Assembly: GCF_000024785.1 (NCBI RefSeq)
Contig: NC_013441.1
Span: forward strand, 1,302,001-1,366,000
Source: Gordonia bronchialis DSM 43247
GTDB lineage: Bacteria > Actinomycetota > Actinomycetes > Mycobacteriales > Mycobacteriaceae
Direction: 5' to 3'
Length of the DNA stretch: 64,000 nucleotides
The translations under genes and the position numbers were made by a program. The notes under the pieces are model-generated. The model searched no databases, had not been told where the DNA came from, and was given only the letters and a program-made list of their open reading frames with translations. Of the stretch, positions 35,422-43,898 are shown one piece after another; within the stretch, counting starts at the first letter, position 1, and each line of letters starts with the position of its first letter.

Positions 35422-36750
35422 TCAGTTGCCGAGAACGCGATCGAGGTAGGCGTTGGCGAATACCCGGTCGGGGTCGAAACGGTCACGGACAGCGCGGAAT
35501 TCGTCGAATCGGGGGTAGAGGTCGCGCAGGGCGTCGGCATCGCGGGTGTGCATCTTGCCCCAGTGCGGACGGCCGCGATGCTCGGCCATGATGGCTTCGA
35601 TGTCGGCGAAGTAGGCGTCCGAGTCGGCGGGGTCGTCGCGATGGTAACGATGGACGGCGATGTAGCCGCTGGTCCGCCCGGACGCGGTGGACAGCATCAG
35701 GTCGTCGGAGGCGGCTGCGCGGACCTCCACCGGGAAACTCACCCGATACCGGTGGCGATCGATCATGGAGCGGATCTCGCGCAGCACCGACGGGACGGCG
35801 TCGAGATCGACGGCATACTCCATCTCCCGGAACCGCACGGTGCGTGACGACACGAAGACCCGCGTGGAGGAATCGGTGTACGAGCGGCCGGACAGCGCCC
35901 GGCCGGACACCTGGGCGATCGCCGGCACCAGCGACGGCACTCGGGAGCCGGCCTCGCACAGCACGCCGAACACCTTGTTGCTCAACAGTTCGTCGTCGAT
36001 CCAGCGCCGGAGCCGGGAGGGGCCGGACACCTCGGCGAGCGAGCCCAACCTTGTATTCGTCTTGCCCAGTGCGCAATCGGTGTGCGGGAACCAGTAGAAC
36101 TCGTGGTGGTCGCAGGAGCGTACCCGGTCAAGGAATCCGCCGATGGCGTCGTCTGCGGACATGGGGGTTTCCTCGGCGTGCAGGTGAAATGCGTCCACAC
36201 ACGCCAATGTCACGTCGACGACGACGCCGAGCGCACCGAGCCCGAGAGCCACCGCGGCGAGGTCGGGGTCGTCGTCGCCGATGCGCACCACGTCGCCGGT
36301 GCCGGTGACCACGGTGGCCGCGGTCACCTGGGTGCTGATGCCGCCGAAGGCGACACCGGTGCCGTGGGTGCCGGTGGAGATGGCACCGGTGATCGTCTGC
36401 CGGTCGACGTCACCCAGATTGGCCATCGCAAGATGATGTGGCGCAAGGAGTTCCGGGATTTCGTAGAGGCGGGTTCCGCCTTTCAGTGTCATCCGGCGAC
36501 GCTCGGCGTCCACCCCGAGGAGCCCGCGCATCGCCGACATGTCGAGTTGTACGTCGTCGGGGACGGCGATGCCGGAGAAGCTGTGGCCGGCACCCACCGG
36601 CTTGACGGTGCCACCACGCTGGCGAGTGGTGGCGATGAGCTCGGCGACCTCGCCGGCATCGTGGGGCCGCACCACCTGTCGTGGGGTGGCCGAGTGGGTG
36701 CGTCCCCAATTGCGCCACGGCACAGCGCTCGTCGGAGTCACAGAAAGCAC
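35422..36750 (-). CDS. D-arabinono-1,4-lactone oxidase-type FAD oxidase
   Basis: 442 residues from a GTG, overlapping the preceding gene by 13 bp. The N-terminal FAD-binding (PCMH/VAO) domain has VKPVGAGHSFSGIA and the flavin loop GDVDRQTITGAISTGTHGTG. The C-terminal ALO domain ends with HWGKMHTRDADAL and FDEFRAVRDRFDPDRVF. The family oxidises aldonolactones (D-arabinono-, L-gulono-lactone) or alditols with oxygen or another acceptor. Which substrate applies here is not known. Confidence 0.88.
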   Translation of the reverse strand: MLSVTPTSAVPWRNWGRTHSATPRQVVRPHDAGEVAELIATTRQRGGTVKPVGAGHSFSGIAVPDDVQLDMSAMRGLLGVDAERRRMTLKGGTRLYEIPELLAPHHLAMANLGDVDRQTITGAISTGTHGTGVAFGGISTQVTAATVVTGTGDVVRIGDDDPDLAAVALGLGALGVVVDVTLACVDAFHLHAEETPMSADDAIGGFLDRVRSCDHHEFYWFPHTDCALGKTNTRLGSLAEVSGPSRLRRWIDDELLSNKVFGVLCEAGSRVPSLVPAIAQVSGRALSGRSYTDSSTRVFVSSRTVRFREMEYAVDLDAVPSVLREIRSMIDRHRYRVSFPVEVRAAASDDLMLSTASGRTSGYIAVHRYHRDDPADSDAYFADIEAIMAEHRGRPHWGKMHTRDADALRDLYPRFDEFRAVRDRFDPDRVFANAYLDRVLGN

Positions 36751-37997
36751 TTCCCCTCGCCACGGTAGGTCGGGACCACATCCCGCACGCGGGGGTTGCC
36801 GCCGTCATCGCGCTCGATCAGGGCGACCGCGTCTGCCCGTTCGCAGACCTCCCCGGACTTGGTGTGCCGGAACCACACCCGGTCCCCGACGCGCAGCCGG
36901 TCGGCAGGCGGACCGCGCAGCGGTGTCTGAACCTCGCCGGCCGCCTCAGCCTTGAGGTACGACAACCCTTGCGGCCACACCGGTTTCGGCAGCCGGTCCG
37001 CGCCGGGCGGTCCCGATGCGATCCATCCGCCGCCGGCGCAGGTGACGATACCCGCGGCGGGACGGCGCACCACGTCCAGGCCGAAAGCGAGCGCCGGTGC
37101 CGGCCGGAAACGGGAGTATCCGTCGAAGAGATGGCCGCCGAAAAGTCCGCTGCCCGCCGCGATGTCGGTGATTGACGGATCGGCTGCGGTGTCCTCTATG
37201 GACCCCGTCCCACCGGCATTGACCACTTCGAGGTCGGCGAGTGACCGCAACTCGGCGATGACGCGGTCGCGGCGTCGGCGTAGTTCGGCCATCGACCGGC
37301 GCTGCATCAGCCCTACCGCACGGTTGCGTGGCGCCGAACCCGCGGCGTCGGCCATCCCGGCCACCTGGGCCTCGTAGGACATGACGCCCACGAGCCGGAA
37401 TCCAGTCCGCCGCACGATGATCCGGGCGAGCGCCGTGGCATCGCGCCGGCTGTGGACGGGGGAACGCCGCACCCCGATGTGCAAGCGTCCGCGCAGCAAC
37501 CGGTAGGAGGCGTCGACGTCGATGGCGACGCGGATCGGTGCGCGCCGCCCGGGTGTGCAGACGCTGTCGATCAGATCGAGCTGGTCAACCGAATCGACGA
37601 GCACGGTGACCCGCGACGCGGCTTCGTCGTCACCGGCGAGAGCGGCGATGGCCGATCGGCGCGTCGTCGGGTAACCGACGAGCACGTCGTCGATGCCGGA
37701 CGTCGTAGCCAGCCAGATCGCTTCGGCCAGATCGTAGGCGAGGACTCCGCCGAAGCCGCGGCGGCGGGACAACTCGTCGATGACGTGGCGGACACGCACC
37801 GATTTGGACGCGATCCGGATGGGCACGCCGTTCGCGCGGGCGACGAGATCAGCGCTGTTGTGCGCGAGTGCGTCGACGTCGAGAGCCAGGACGGGGGCAT
37901 CGAGTCCGGCGTCGCGGACCGCCGCGTCGATCCCGGCCCAATATCGAGCAGGATCGCTGGCCCACAACGGATTCGGCTGATCAGTCCTCGGCAACAT
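36738..37997 (-). CDS. PLP-dependent amino acid deaminase/aldolase
   Basis: 419 residues; fold-type III PLP enzyme with an alanine-racemase-like N-terminal barrel. Evidence: VLALDVDALAHNSADLVARA, the PLP lysine region IRIASKSVRVRHV, VVNAGGTGSIEDTA, and a C-terminal metal-binding D-serine-dehydratase-like domain with FRHTKSGEVCERADAVAL. It resembles D-threonine aldolase and D-serine deaminase. It overlaps the lactone oxidase by 13 bp and the TetR gene by 17 bp, so all three are one transcript. A shared pathway is implied but not known. Confidence 0.85.
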   Translation of the reverse strand: MLPRTDQPNPLWASDPARYWAGIDAAVRDAGLDAPVLALDVDALAHNSADLVARANGVPIRIASKSVRVRHVIDELSRRRGFGGVLAYDLAEAIWLATTSGIDDVLVGYPTTRRSAIAALAGDDEAASRVTVLVDSVDQLDLIDSVCTPGRRAPIRVAIDVDASYRLLRGRLHIGVRRSPVHSRRDATALARIIVRRTGFRLVGVMSYEAQVAGMADAAGSAPRNRAVGLMQRRSMAELRRRRDRVIAELRSLADLEVVNAGGTGSIEDTAADPSITDIAAGSGLFGGHLFDGYSRFRPAPALAFGLDVVRRPAAGIVTCAGGGWIASGPPGADRLPKPVWPQGLSYLKAEAAGEVQTPLRGPPADRLRVGDRVWFRHTKSGEVCERADAVALIERDDGGNPRVRDVVPTYRGEGKCFL

Positions 37998-38598
37998 AGG
38001 TCATCAGGGAGCGCACCACCGCGGTGATGACCGTGCGGATGACCTCGTCATCGGCGGTACTCAGGTAGATCAGGGTGATGGAGTTGGTGCCCGCGATGAC
38101 GATCGGTCCGAGGGTCTCGACCGGGGCGAGCCAGTGCACACCGGACCGTTCCGCGGCACTCTGCAATGCGACAGAGGCGATCTCGAATTGCTTCTGGTAC
38201 ATACGCTTGCCGAAGCTCTGCAACTCCGGATGGTTGTGCGCATAGATTCCCAGGGAGATGGTGGCCTGGGTGCGGCCGGGATCGGCTTTCACGAGGTCGT
38301 AGAACGTCGTCAGCTGACGTTCCATGTTCTCCTGCATGCCCAGGCGCTTCTGATCGGAGTCGTCGCCACCGGAATCGTGCATGACCGACTGCAGCATCTC
38401 GGTGATGTCGGTGGGCACCGCCGTCTCCATCACCGCGCTGAGCAGCGCCGTTCGGCTCTCGAAGGCGTAGTGAAAACTTGCCAGCGGCATACCCGCGTGC
38501 GCGCAGATACGCCGCGTGGTCGCCCCCTCCACGCCGTGATCGGCGATCACGCGAAACGCTGATTCGATGAGGGCTCTGCGCCGCTCGTCGACCGACAT
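37981..38598 (-). CDS. TetR-family transcriptional regulator
   Basis: 205 residues from the ATG at 38598 (MSVDERRRALIESAF); a GTG at 38607 is an alternative. The N-terminal helix-turn-helix reads VIADHGVEGATTRRICAHAG followed by MPLASFHYAFESRTALLSAV. The C-terminal ligand domain is not assigned. It leads the operon with the PLP enzyme and lactone oxidase, which it probably controls together with itself. A TGAACAAGTGCTCA near-palindrome lies 54 bp upstream of its start. Confidence 0.85.
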   Translation of the reverse strand: MSVDERRRALIESAFRVIADHGVEGATTRRICAHAGMPLASFHYAFESRTALLSAVMETAVPTDITEMLQSVMHDSGGDDSDQKRLGMQENMERQLTTFYDLVKADPGRTQATISLGIYAHNHPELQSFGKRMYQKQFEIASVALQSAAERSGVHWLAPVETLGPIVIAGTNSITLIYLSTADDEVIRTVITAVVRSLMTYVAED

Positions 38599-38651
38599 CC
38601 GTGCCACTGAACGTCTACCCCTAGGCCCACATGCGGCCCGCGCATGCCATA

Positions 38652-38665
38652 TGAACAAGTGCTCA
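38652..38665. promoter_or_regulatory. candidate TetR operator
   Basis: TGAACAAGTGCTCA is an imperfect palindrome (10 of 14 positions symmetric), in the gap between the TetR gene and the divergent MBL-fold gene. It has the TGAnCAnnTGnTCA form common for TetR repressors. Confidence 0.4.
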
Positions 38666-38770
38666 GGGAGCTTATCAGTGCAAACGGGCAAATCGAGTGC
38701 TGTTGCACGACCGGCCTCGTGTTGCGAGCCGTGCTCACGATTCGACGAACGGTCAGTAGGGTTGGTGAAC

Positions 38771-39946
38771 GTGACGTCGATGACCGGTAAGACCGGTGCG
38801 GACCTGGCGACGCGCGCATTCGGCCGGGTCAGCACCGCAGGAACAACCGCAGCCGAAGCGGTGCTCGGCCGCCTCGCCGCGAGCGGACTCGCTCCCGCCC
38901 GCGCACTCGGCGCGACGCATGCGGAGATCGCGCCGCATGTCGAGTCGTCACCGAACCGGGTCGGCGGCGCCTTCGGCAACCCCGAACCCATGGGCGCGGC
39001 CCGACCCGACGCCCAGGTCTTCGCCGACATGCTGCGCCGTCCGGGACGCCCCCGCCGCCCCGTCATGGTGACGATCCCGCGCTTCGAGGCGCCCGCAGAA
39101 CTGGCCGTGACCTGGCTCGGGCACGCCTCGGCGCTCGTCGACCTCGACGGCGCCCGGGTGCTGACCGATCCGGTGTTCAGCATGCGTTGCTCCCCGAGTG
39201 AACTCGTCGGACCGGCACGCATGCACCCGTCGCCGGTGTCGGCGGCCGATCTGCCCGACGTCGACGTCGTCCTGATCAGCCACGACCACTACGACCACCT
39301 GGACATGGAGACGGTGGTCGCGATCGGTGAACGGCAACCGGACGCGGTGTTCGTCACCCCGATCGGGGTGGGGGCACACCTCATTCGGTGGGGGATCCCC
39401 ACCGAGCGCATCAGGCAGGCGGACTGGGGACAGAGCATCACCGTGGACACCGCCGCGGCGACACTGCGATTCGTCTGCGGGCCGGCGCGGCACTTCTCCG
39501 GTCGATCCCTCGCCCGTAACCTCACCCAGTGGGCGAGCTGGGCGGTTCTCGGTCCGTCGCATCGGGTGTTCTTCTCCGGTGACACCGGCTACACCGAACG
39601 GTTCGAGGACCTCGGTGCCCAGCACGGTCCGTTCGATCTGAGTCTCATCGCCGTCGGCGCCTACGACCCGGTGTGGCCCGACGTGCACGTGAATCCCGAA
39701 GAGGCGGTGGCGATCCACCGCATGCTGTCGGGATCGGCCGGCGCCGACGCGGTGGTGGTCCCGATCCACTGGGGCACCTTCAATCTGGCGCGGCACCCGT
39801 GGGGAGACCCGATCGTCCGCCTGCTTTCTGACGCCGAGCGCAACGCGACGACGGTGCTGGTACCCCAGCCGGGCGGCACGATCGATCTCCTACGGCGCGA
39901 CGGCACCGGTCTGCGCCACCCCGGTTGGTGGGAGGCCTCGGCGTGA
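38771..39946 (+). CDS. metallo-beta-lactamase-fold hydrolase (NAPE-PLD/UlaG-like)
   Basis: 391 residues from the GTG at 38771 (VTSMTGKTG); starts at 38765 and 38780 are also possible. The zinc-binding motif SHDHYDHLD is present, with [14 protein letters not shown] before it and [30 protein letters not shown] after it. This is the lipid-phosphodiesterase/lactonase-like branch and not a beta-lactamase of resistance. In M. tuberculosis the corresponding gene (Rv0906) lies just before ctpE, as here. Its stop overlaps the ATPase start by 4 bp. Confidence 0.83.
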   Translation: MTSMTGKTGADLATRAFGRVSTAGTTAAEAVLGRLAASGLAPARALGATHAEIAPHVESSPNRVGGAFGNPEPMGAARPDAQVFADMLRRPGRPRRPVMVTIPRFEAPAELAVTWLGHASALVDLDGARVLTDPVFSMRCSPSELVGPARMHPSPVSAADLPDVDVVLISHDHYDHLDMETVVAIGERQPDAVFVTPIGVGAHLIRWGIPTERIRQADWGQSITVDTAAATLRFVCGPARHFSGRSLARNLTQWASWAVLGPSHRVFFSGDTGYTERFEDLGAQHGPFDLSLIAVGAYDPVWPDVHVNPEEAVAIHRMLSGSAGADAVVVPIHWGTFNLARHPWGDPIVRLLSDAERNATTVLVPQPGGTIDLLRRDGTGLRHPGWWEASA

Positions 39947-42441
39947 CGGCAGCGCGAACCGACGCGCGTGGACTGTCTGCCGACGACGTCGCCCAGCGGG
40001 TGGCTGCCGGAGCAGTCAACGCCATGCCCGATCGCTCCGGCCGGAGCGTCGCCGACATCATCCGGGCCAACGTGTTCACCCGGATCAACGCGATCCTCGG
40101 TGTGCTCTTCGCGATCGTCGCCTTCACCGGGTCGTTCATCAACGGTCTGTTCGGATTGCTCATCGTCGCCAACAGCGGCATCGGCATCATCCAGGAGGTC
40201 CGCGCCAAACGAACCCTGGACAAACTCGCCATCGTCGGACAGACACGTCCGCGGGTGCGCCGCGACGGCGAGGTCCGTGAACTCGCTCCGGATGAGGTGG
40301 TGCTCGACGACATCATCGAGATCGGCGCGGGTGATCAGATCGTGGTCGACGGCGAGGTGGTGGAGGCCGTCGCCCTCGACGTCGACGAATCACTGCTCAC
40401 CGGCGAGGCCGACCCGGTGGACAAGGATCCCGGTGCGCAGGTCCTCTCCGGCAGCTTCGTGGTGGCCGGTGGTGGCGCGTATCGCGCCACCAAGGTGGGT
40501 GCCGATGCCTACGCCGCCCAGTTGGCCGCCGAAGCGTCGAAGTTCACCCTGGTGTCCTCGGAGTTGCGGTCGGGGATCGACCAGATCCTGCGGGTCATCA
40601 CCTGGCTGCTCATCCCGGCCGGCGTCCTGACGATCGTCAATCAGTTGTTCATCAGCCAGAACGGTCTCCGGGCCGCCCTGCTCGGGATGGTGGCCGCGCT
40701 GGTGCCGATGGTGCCCGAAGGTCTGGTCCTGATGACCTCCATCGCCTTCGCCGTCGGCGTCGTGCGACTCGGGCAGCGTCAATGCCTGGTGAACGAACTG
40801 CCCGCCATCGAGGGGCTCGCCCGCGTCAACGTCGTGTGTGCCGACAAGACCGGGACGCTCACCGAGAACGGCATGCGGCTCGCGGAGATCCGGCCCGTCG
40901 AACAGGCTCCGCCGGTGTCGCCGGAGCTGGTGCTGGCCGCGCTGGCCGCGCACGATCCGCGGCCCAACGCCAGCATGCTCGCCATCGCCGAGGCCGCGCC
41001 GACGACGCCGCGCTGGTCGCCGACGGCGGTGGAACCGTTCACGTCGGCCAAGAAGTGGAGCGGAATGAGTTTCCGCGACGACGAGACCGGTGCCGGGAGG
41101 GGCAACTGGATCATCGGTGCCCCCGATGTGCTGCTCGACCCGGCGAGTGAGACCGCCTCGGTCGCAGGCGAACTCGGGGCGACGGGGTTGCGTATCCTGC
41201 TGCTCGGCCGCACCGACGTCGCCGTGGACACCGAGCCCGAGGGTGCTGCCGCGGTGCCCGGTCACTTCGTCGCGGTGGCGCTCGTGGTGCTCGAGCAGAA
41301 GGTTCGTCCCGACGCCCGCGACACCCTCGAGTACTTCGCCGAGCAGCGGGTGGCGGTGAAGGTGATCTCCGGTGACAACGCCCGCTCGGTGGGTGCGGTC
41401 GCCCAGTCGCTCGGTCTCGGCTCCCCGGACACCTCGGTGGACGCGCGTGAATTGCCCACCGACACCGAGGAACTCGCCGAGGTGGTGGAGAAGGGCATCA
41501 CCTTCGGCCGAGTGCGCCCGGACCAGAAACGCGCGATGGTCAAAGCCCTGCAGTCCCATGACAACACGGTCGCGATGACCGGCGACGGCGTGAACGACGT
41601 CCTCGCCCTCAAGGACGCCGACATCGGTGTCGCGATGGGGTCGGGCAGTTCGGCGGCACGTTCGGTTGCCCAGATCGTGTTGCTGGACAACAAGTTCGCC
41701 ACCCTGCCCTATGTGGTCGGGGAGGGACGCCGGGTGATCGGCAACATCGAGCGGGTGTCCAACCTGTTCCTCACCAAGACGGTGTATGCGGTGCTGTTGG
41801 CGCTGTTCGTCGGTATCGGCGGCGTCGTGGGACGGATCGCCGGCACCGACCCGCTCAGCTACCCGTTCCAGCCTATTCACGTGACCATCTCGGCATGGTT
41901 CACCATCGGCATCCCGGCGTTCGTGCTCTCCCTCGCACCCAACAACGAACGCGCGCGGCGTGGCTTCGTGCGTCGCGTCCTGCTGATGGCGGTGCCGAAC
42001 GGCATCATCGTCGGGCTGGCCGCCTTCACCACGTATGTGCTGGTCAACCCGGGTGGTGCCGGTGTGCAGGTGGGTGGGGACGCGGTGGACCTGTCACCGG
42101 GACAGACTCAGGCGGCGACGGCCACGTTGATGACCCTGATCGCGGTGGCCGTCTATGTCCTCGCCGTGGTCGCGCGGCCGTACACGTGGTGGAAGGTGGT
42201 GCTGATCGCGGTGTCCGCGGGTGCATACGTGATCATCTTCGCCTGGCCGTTCACCCAACACCTGTTCAAACTCGATTCGTCGAATTGGCAGATGAACTCG
42301 GTCGCACTGGTTTCCGCGGCGATCGGTATCGCGGCGGTCGAGGCGGTGTCGCGCATCGTGCCCCGAGTGGTGGCGGCGCGAGACCTGCGGCGGCATTCCG
42401 CGCACGTCGACGATCTGCACGGCACGAGGTCGGACCGATAG
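39943..42441 (+). CDS. ctpE: P-type cation-translocating ATPase (CtpE-like)
   Basis: 832 residues from the GTG at 39943 ([12 protein letters not shown]). All P-type ATPase domains are seen: actuator with [11 protein letters not shown], phosphorylation at D301 in [10 protein letters not shown], hinge [23 protein letters not shown], and ten membrane helices, the last four being a cluster after [13 protein letters not shown] sequence. The actuator motif is TGEA instead of TGES, as I recall for M. tuberculosis CtpE, which takes up calcium. The transported ion here is therefore inferred to be Ca2+. It is coupled to the MBL-fold gene upstream. Confidence 0.85.
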   Translation: MTAARTDARGLSADDVAQRVAAGAVNAMPDRSGRSVADIIRANVFTRINAILGVLFAIVAFTGSFINGLFGLLIVANSGIGIIQEVRAKRTLDKLAIVGQTRPRVRRDGEVRELAPDEVVLDDIIEIGAGDQIVVDGEVVEAVALDVDESLLTGEADPVDKDPGAQVLSGSFVVAGGGAYRATKVGADAYAAQLAAEASKFTLVSSELRSGIDQILRVITWLLIPAGVLTIVNQLFISQNGLRAALLGMVAALVPMVPEGLVLMTSIAFAVGVVRLGQRQCLVNELPAIEGLARVNVVCADKTGTLTENGMRLAEIRPVEQAPPVSPELVLAALAAHDPRPNASMLAIAEAAPTTPRWSPTAVEPFTSAKKWSGMSFRDDETGAGRGNWIIGAPDVLLDPASETASVAGELGATGLRILLLGRTDVAVDTEPEGAAAVPGHFVAVALVVLEQKVRPDARDTLEYFAEQRVAVKVISGDNARSVGAVAQSLGLGSPDTSVDARELPTDTEELAEVVEKGITFGRVRPDQKRAMVKALQSHDNTVAMTGDGVNDVLALKDADIGVAMGSGSSAARSVAQIVLLDNKFATLPYVVGEGRRVIGNIERVSNLFLTKTVYAVLLALFVGIGGVVGRIAGTDPLSYPFQPIHVTISAWFTIGIPAFVLSLAPNNERARRGFVRRVLLMAVPNGIIVGLAAFTTYVLVNPGGAGVQVGGDAVDLSPGQTQAATATLMTLIAVAVYVLAVVARPYTWWKVVLIAVSAGAYVIIFAWPFTQHLFKLDSSNWQMNSVALVSAAIGIAAVEAVSRIVPRVVAARDLRRHSAHVDDLHGTRSDR

Positions 42442-42489
42442 ACTCGACAGAGCCGCCGGAGATTGCCGGCTCGTCGATCAGGAGATGTG

Positions 42490-42732
42490 ATGGACCTCAA
42501 AGGGCTCGTGGACAAGGCCAAGGCCGCGCTGAAGGGCAACCCCAGTCTCATCGACAAGGGAGGCGACGCCATCGACAAGGCCACCGGCAACAAATACGCG
42601 GACAAGGTGGACAAGGCGCAGGAGGCGGTGCGCAAGGCCGTCGGCGCGGAGAACCCGCCCGCCGATCCCCGGCCGGGTGGTGCGCCCAAGGCCGATCCGC
42701 AGAGCGAAGACCCCCAGCAGGGTGCGCCCTAG
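42490..42732 (+). CDS. small antitoxin-like protein (Rv0909-type)
   Basis: 80 residues from the ATG at 42490 with GGAG just upstream. Rich in Lys, Asp and Ala and probably all-helical: MDLKGLVDKAKAALKGNPSL, DKGGDAIDKATGNKYADKVD, KAQEAVRKAVGA, then a Pro-rich acidic tail. The DKATGNKYADKVDKAQ pattern is that of the short CsbD-like/Rv0909 antitoxins. In M. tuberculosis its neighbour Rv0910 (an SRPBCC protein) was reported as the toxin. Here the SRPBCC gene is 648 bp downstream, with a glycosylase gene on the other strand in between. Confidence 0.65.
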   Translation: MDLKGLVDKAKAALKGNPSLIDKGGDAIDKATGNKYADKVDKAQEAVRKAVGAENPPADPRPGGAPKADPQSEDPQQGAP

Positions 42733-42774
42733 TCGTCAGATCTCAGTCGTCAGATCTCAGTCGTCAGGTTTCAG
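42733..42774. repeat. 14-bp triplicate repeat
   Basis: TCGTCAGATCTCAG at 42733-42746 and 42747-42760, then TCGTCAGGTTTCAG at 42761-42774. The third unit contains the stop codon of the glycosylase gene read from the other strand (42771-42773). Confidence 0.75.
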
Positions 42775-43382
42775 TCGGCAGGTGCCCGCCGTCGAGGCGT
42801 TGTCCCGCCTGCCCGTGGGTGGCGTCGGTAGGCCGACACCGTCGGGTCGTCGGCGATCCAGAATCGCCACGGCCGGTCGGCGGCCAGGCGAACTCCCACC
42901 CGAGGTCCGGATGCGATGGGCCCCACAGGTTTTCGGGGTGCAAGGGTGAGGTGCTCGGGTTCGTCGTCGAAAAGATCGGTGCCGAGGTCGGCCATCGTGA
43001 TGCCGAGCGCGCGGGTGAGATTGCCCGGTCCCCGGGCCAGGAGATGATCCGCCGGCTCCCGGCCGGTTCGATGCCGTCGGGTGAGGGCGAGTTCGTGGCC
43101 GTCGATGATCTCACCCGCTCGGAGCAGCACCGCCGAGGCCGTACCGTCCGGGCCGGTCACCACATTTGCGCAGTGATGGCCGTGAATTCGGTAGACGTAA
43201 AGGCGTCCGGGCGGCCCGTACATGATGTCGGATCGTGCAGTGCGCGTATACGCGTGTGAAGCGGGGTCATGTGGTCCCGCATAGGCTTCGACCTCGGTGA
43301 TCCGCACCGTGACGCCGTGGCCGACGAGACGCCCGCCCAGCAGGGCGCGGGCCTGGGCGCAGACGCTAGGCTCACTGACCAT
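42771..43382 (-). CDS. DNA-3-methyladenine glycosylase (AAG/MPG type)
   Basis: 203 residues from the ATG at 43382. The Mpg/AAG fold is shown by ARALLGGRLVGHGVTVRITEVEAY-like sequence, HDPASHAYTRTARSDIMYGP, RLYVYRIHGHHCANVV (catalytic Tyr/His region) and ARGPGNLTRALGIT. It removes alkylated purines to start base-excision repair. Its start codon overlaps that of the divergent SRPBCC gene (CATG at 43380-43383), leaving no intergenic DNA. An in-frame ATG at 43403 would make the genes overlap instead. Confidence 0.85.
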   Translation of the reverse strand: MVSEPSVCAQARALLGGRLVGHGVTVRITEVEAYAGPHDPASHAYTRTARSDIMYGPPGRLYVYRIHGHHCANVVTGPDGTASAVLLRAGEIIDGHELALTRRHRTGREPADHLLARGPGNLTRALGITMADLGTDLFDDEPEHLTLAPRKPVGPIASGPRVGVRLAADRPWRFWIADDPTVSAYRRHPRAGGTTPRRRAPAD

Positions 43383-43818
43383 GGCTAAGACGAGCGACTC
43401 CATCGTGGTTGACCTGTCCCCGGAAGATACCTGGTCGGCGGCGTCGGATCTCTCCCGGTACTCCGAGTGGCTGGTCCTGCACGACGGCTGGCGGAGTCCG
43501 GTGCCCGCGAGTGACGAACTCGGTGAGGGCACCAAGGTGACGTCGGTGGTGAAGGTCAAGGGCACCCGGGTACGGTTCGACTGGGTCGTCGAGACCTATC
43601 AGCCGATCCGGCAGGTGCGGCTCAAGGGGAGCGGGAAGGGCGGGGTCAAGGCGAAGCTGGACCTGGCCATCGTTCCCGCCGAGGCGGGATCAGAAGTAAC
43701 CTTCACTGTTGATCTCGGCGGTCTACCGCTCATCGGGCCGGCCGGAAAAGCTGCCGCGATGGCGGTCTCGGGGGATCTGCGGAAGTCTCTGGCGCAGTTC
43801 CGTGAGGTTTTCGCCTGA
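43381..43818 (+). CDS. SRPBCC-family protein (Rv0910-like, possible toxin)
   Basis: 145 residues starting MAKTSDSIVVDLSPEDTWSA. The SRPBCC helix-grip fold is indicated by DLSRYSEWLVLHDGWRSPVP, FDWVVETYQPIRQVRLKGSG and a C-terminal helix LRKSLAQFREVFA. M. tuberculosis Rv0910 has almost the same N-terminus as I recall and was reported as the toxin partner of Rv0909. Its toxicity mechanism is not established, and a ligand-binding role is as likely. Its start codon overlaps that of the divergent glycosylase gene. Confidence 0.72.
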   Translation: MAKTSDSIVVDLSPEDTWSAASDLSRYSEWLVLHDGWRSPVPASDELGEGTKVTSVVKVKGTRVRFDWVVETYQPIRQVRLKGSGKGGVKAKLDLAIVPAEAGSEVTFTVDLGGLPLIGPAGKAAAMAVSGDLRKSLAQFREVFA

Positions 43819-43898
43819 GCGTCGAACGCCGGCACTGGTAGAACAGACCCTCCCGCCTGGCTGGTGACGGGACGGGTACGAGGGGAACGAGGGGAACG

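Noticed and set aside
38771..39946. Beta-lactamase
   Set aside because: The MBL zinc motif is present but the rest fits the lipid-phosphodiesterase/lactonase branch.
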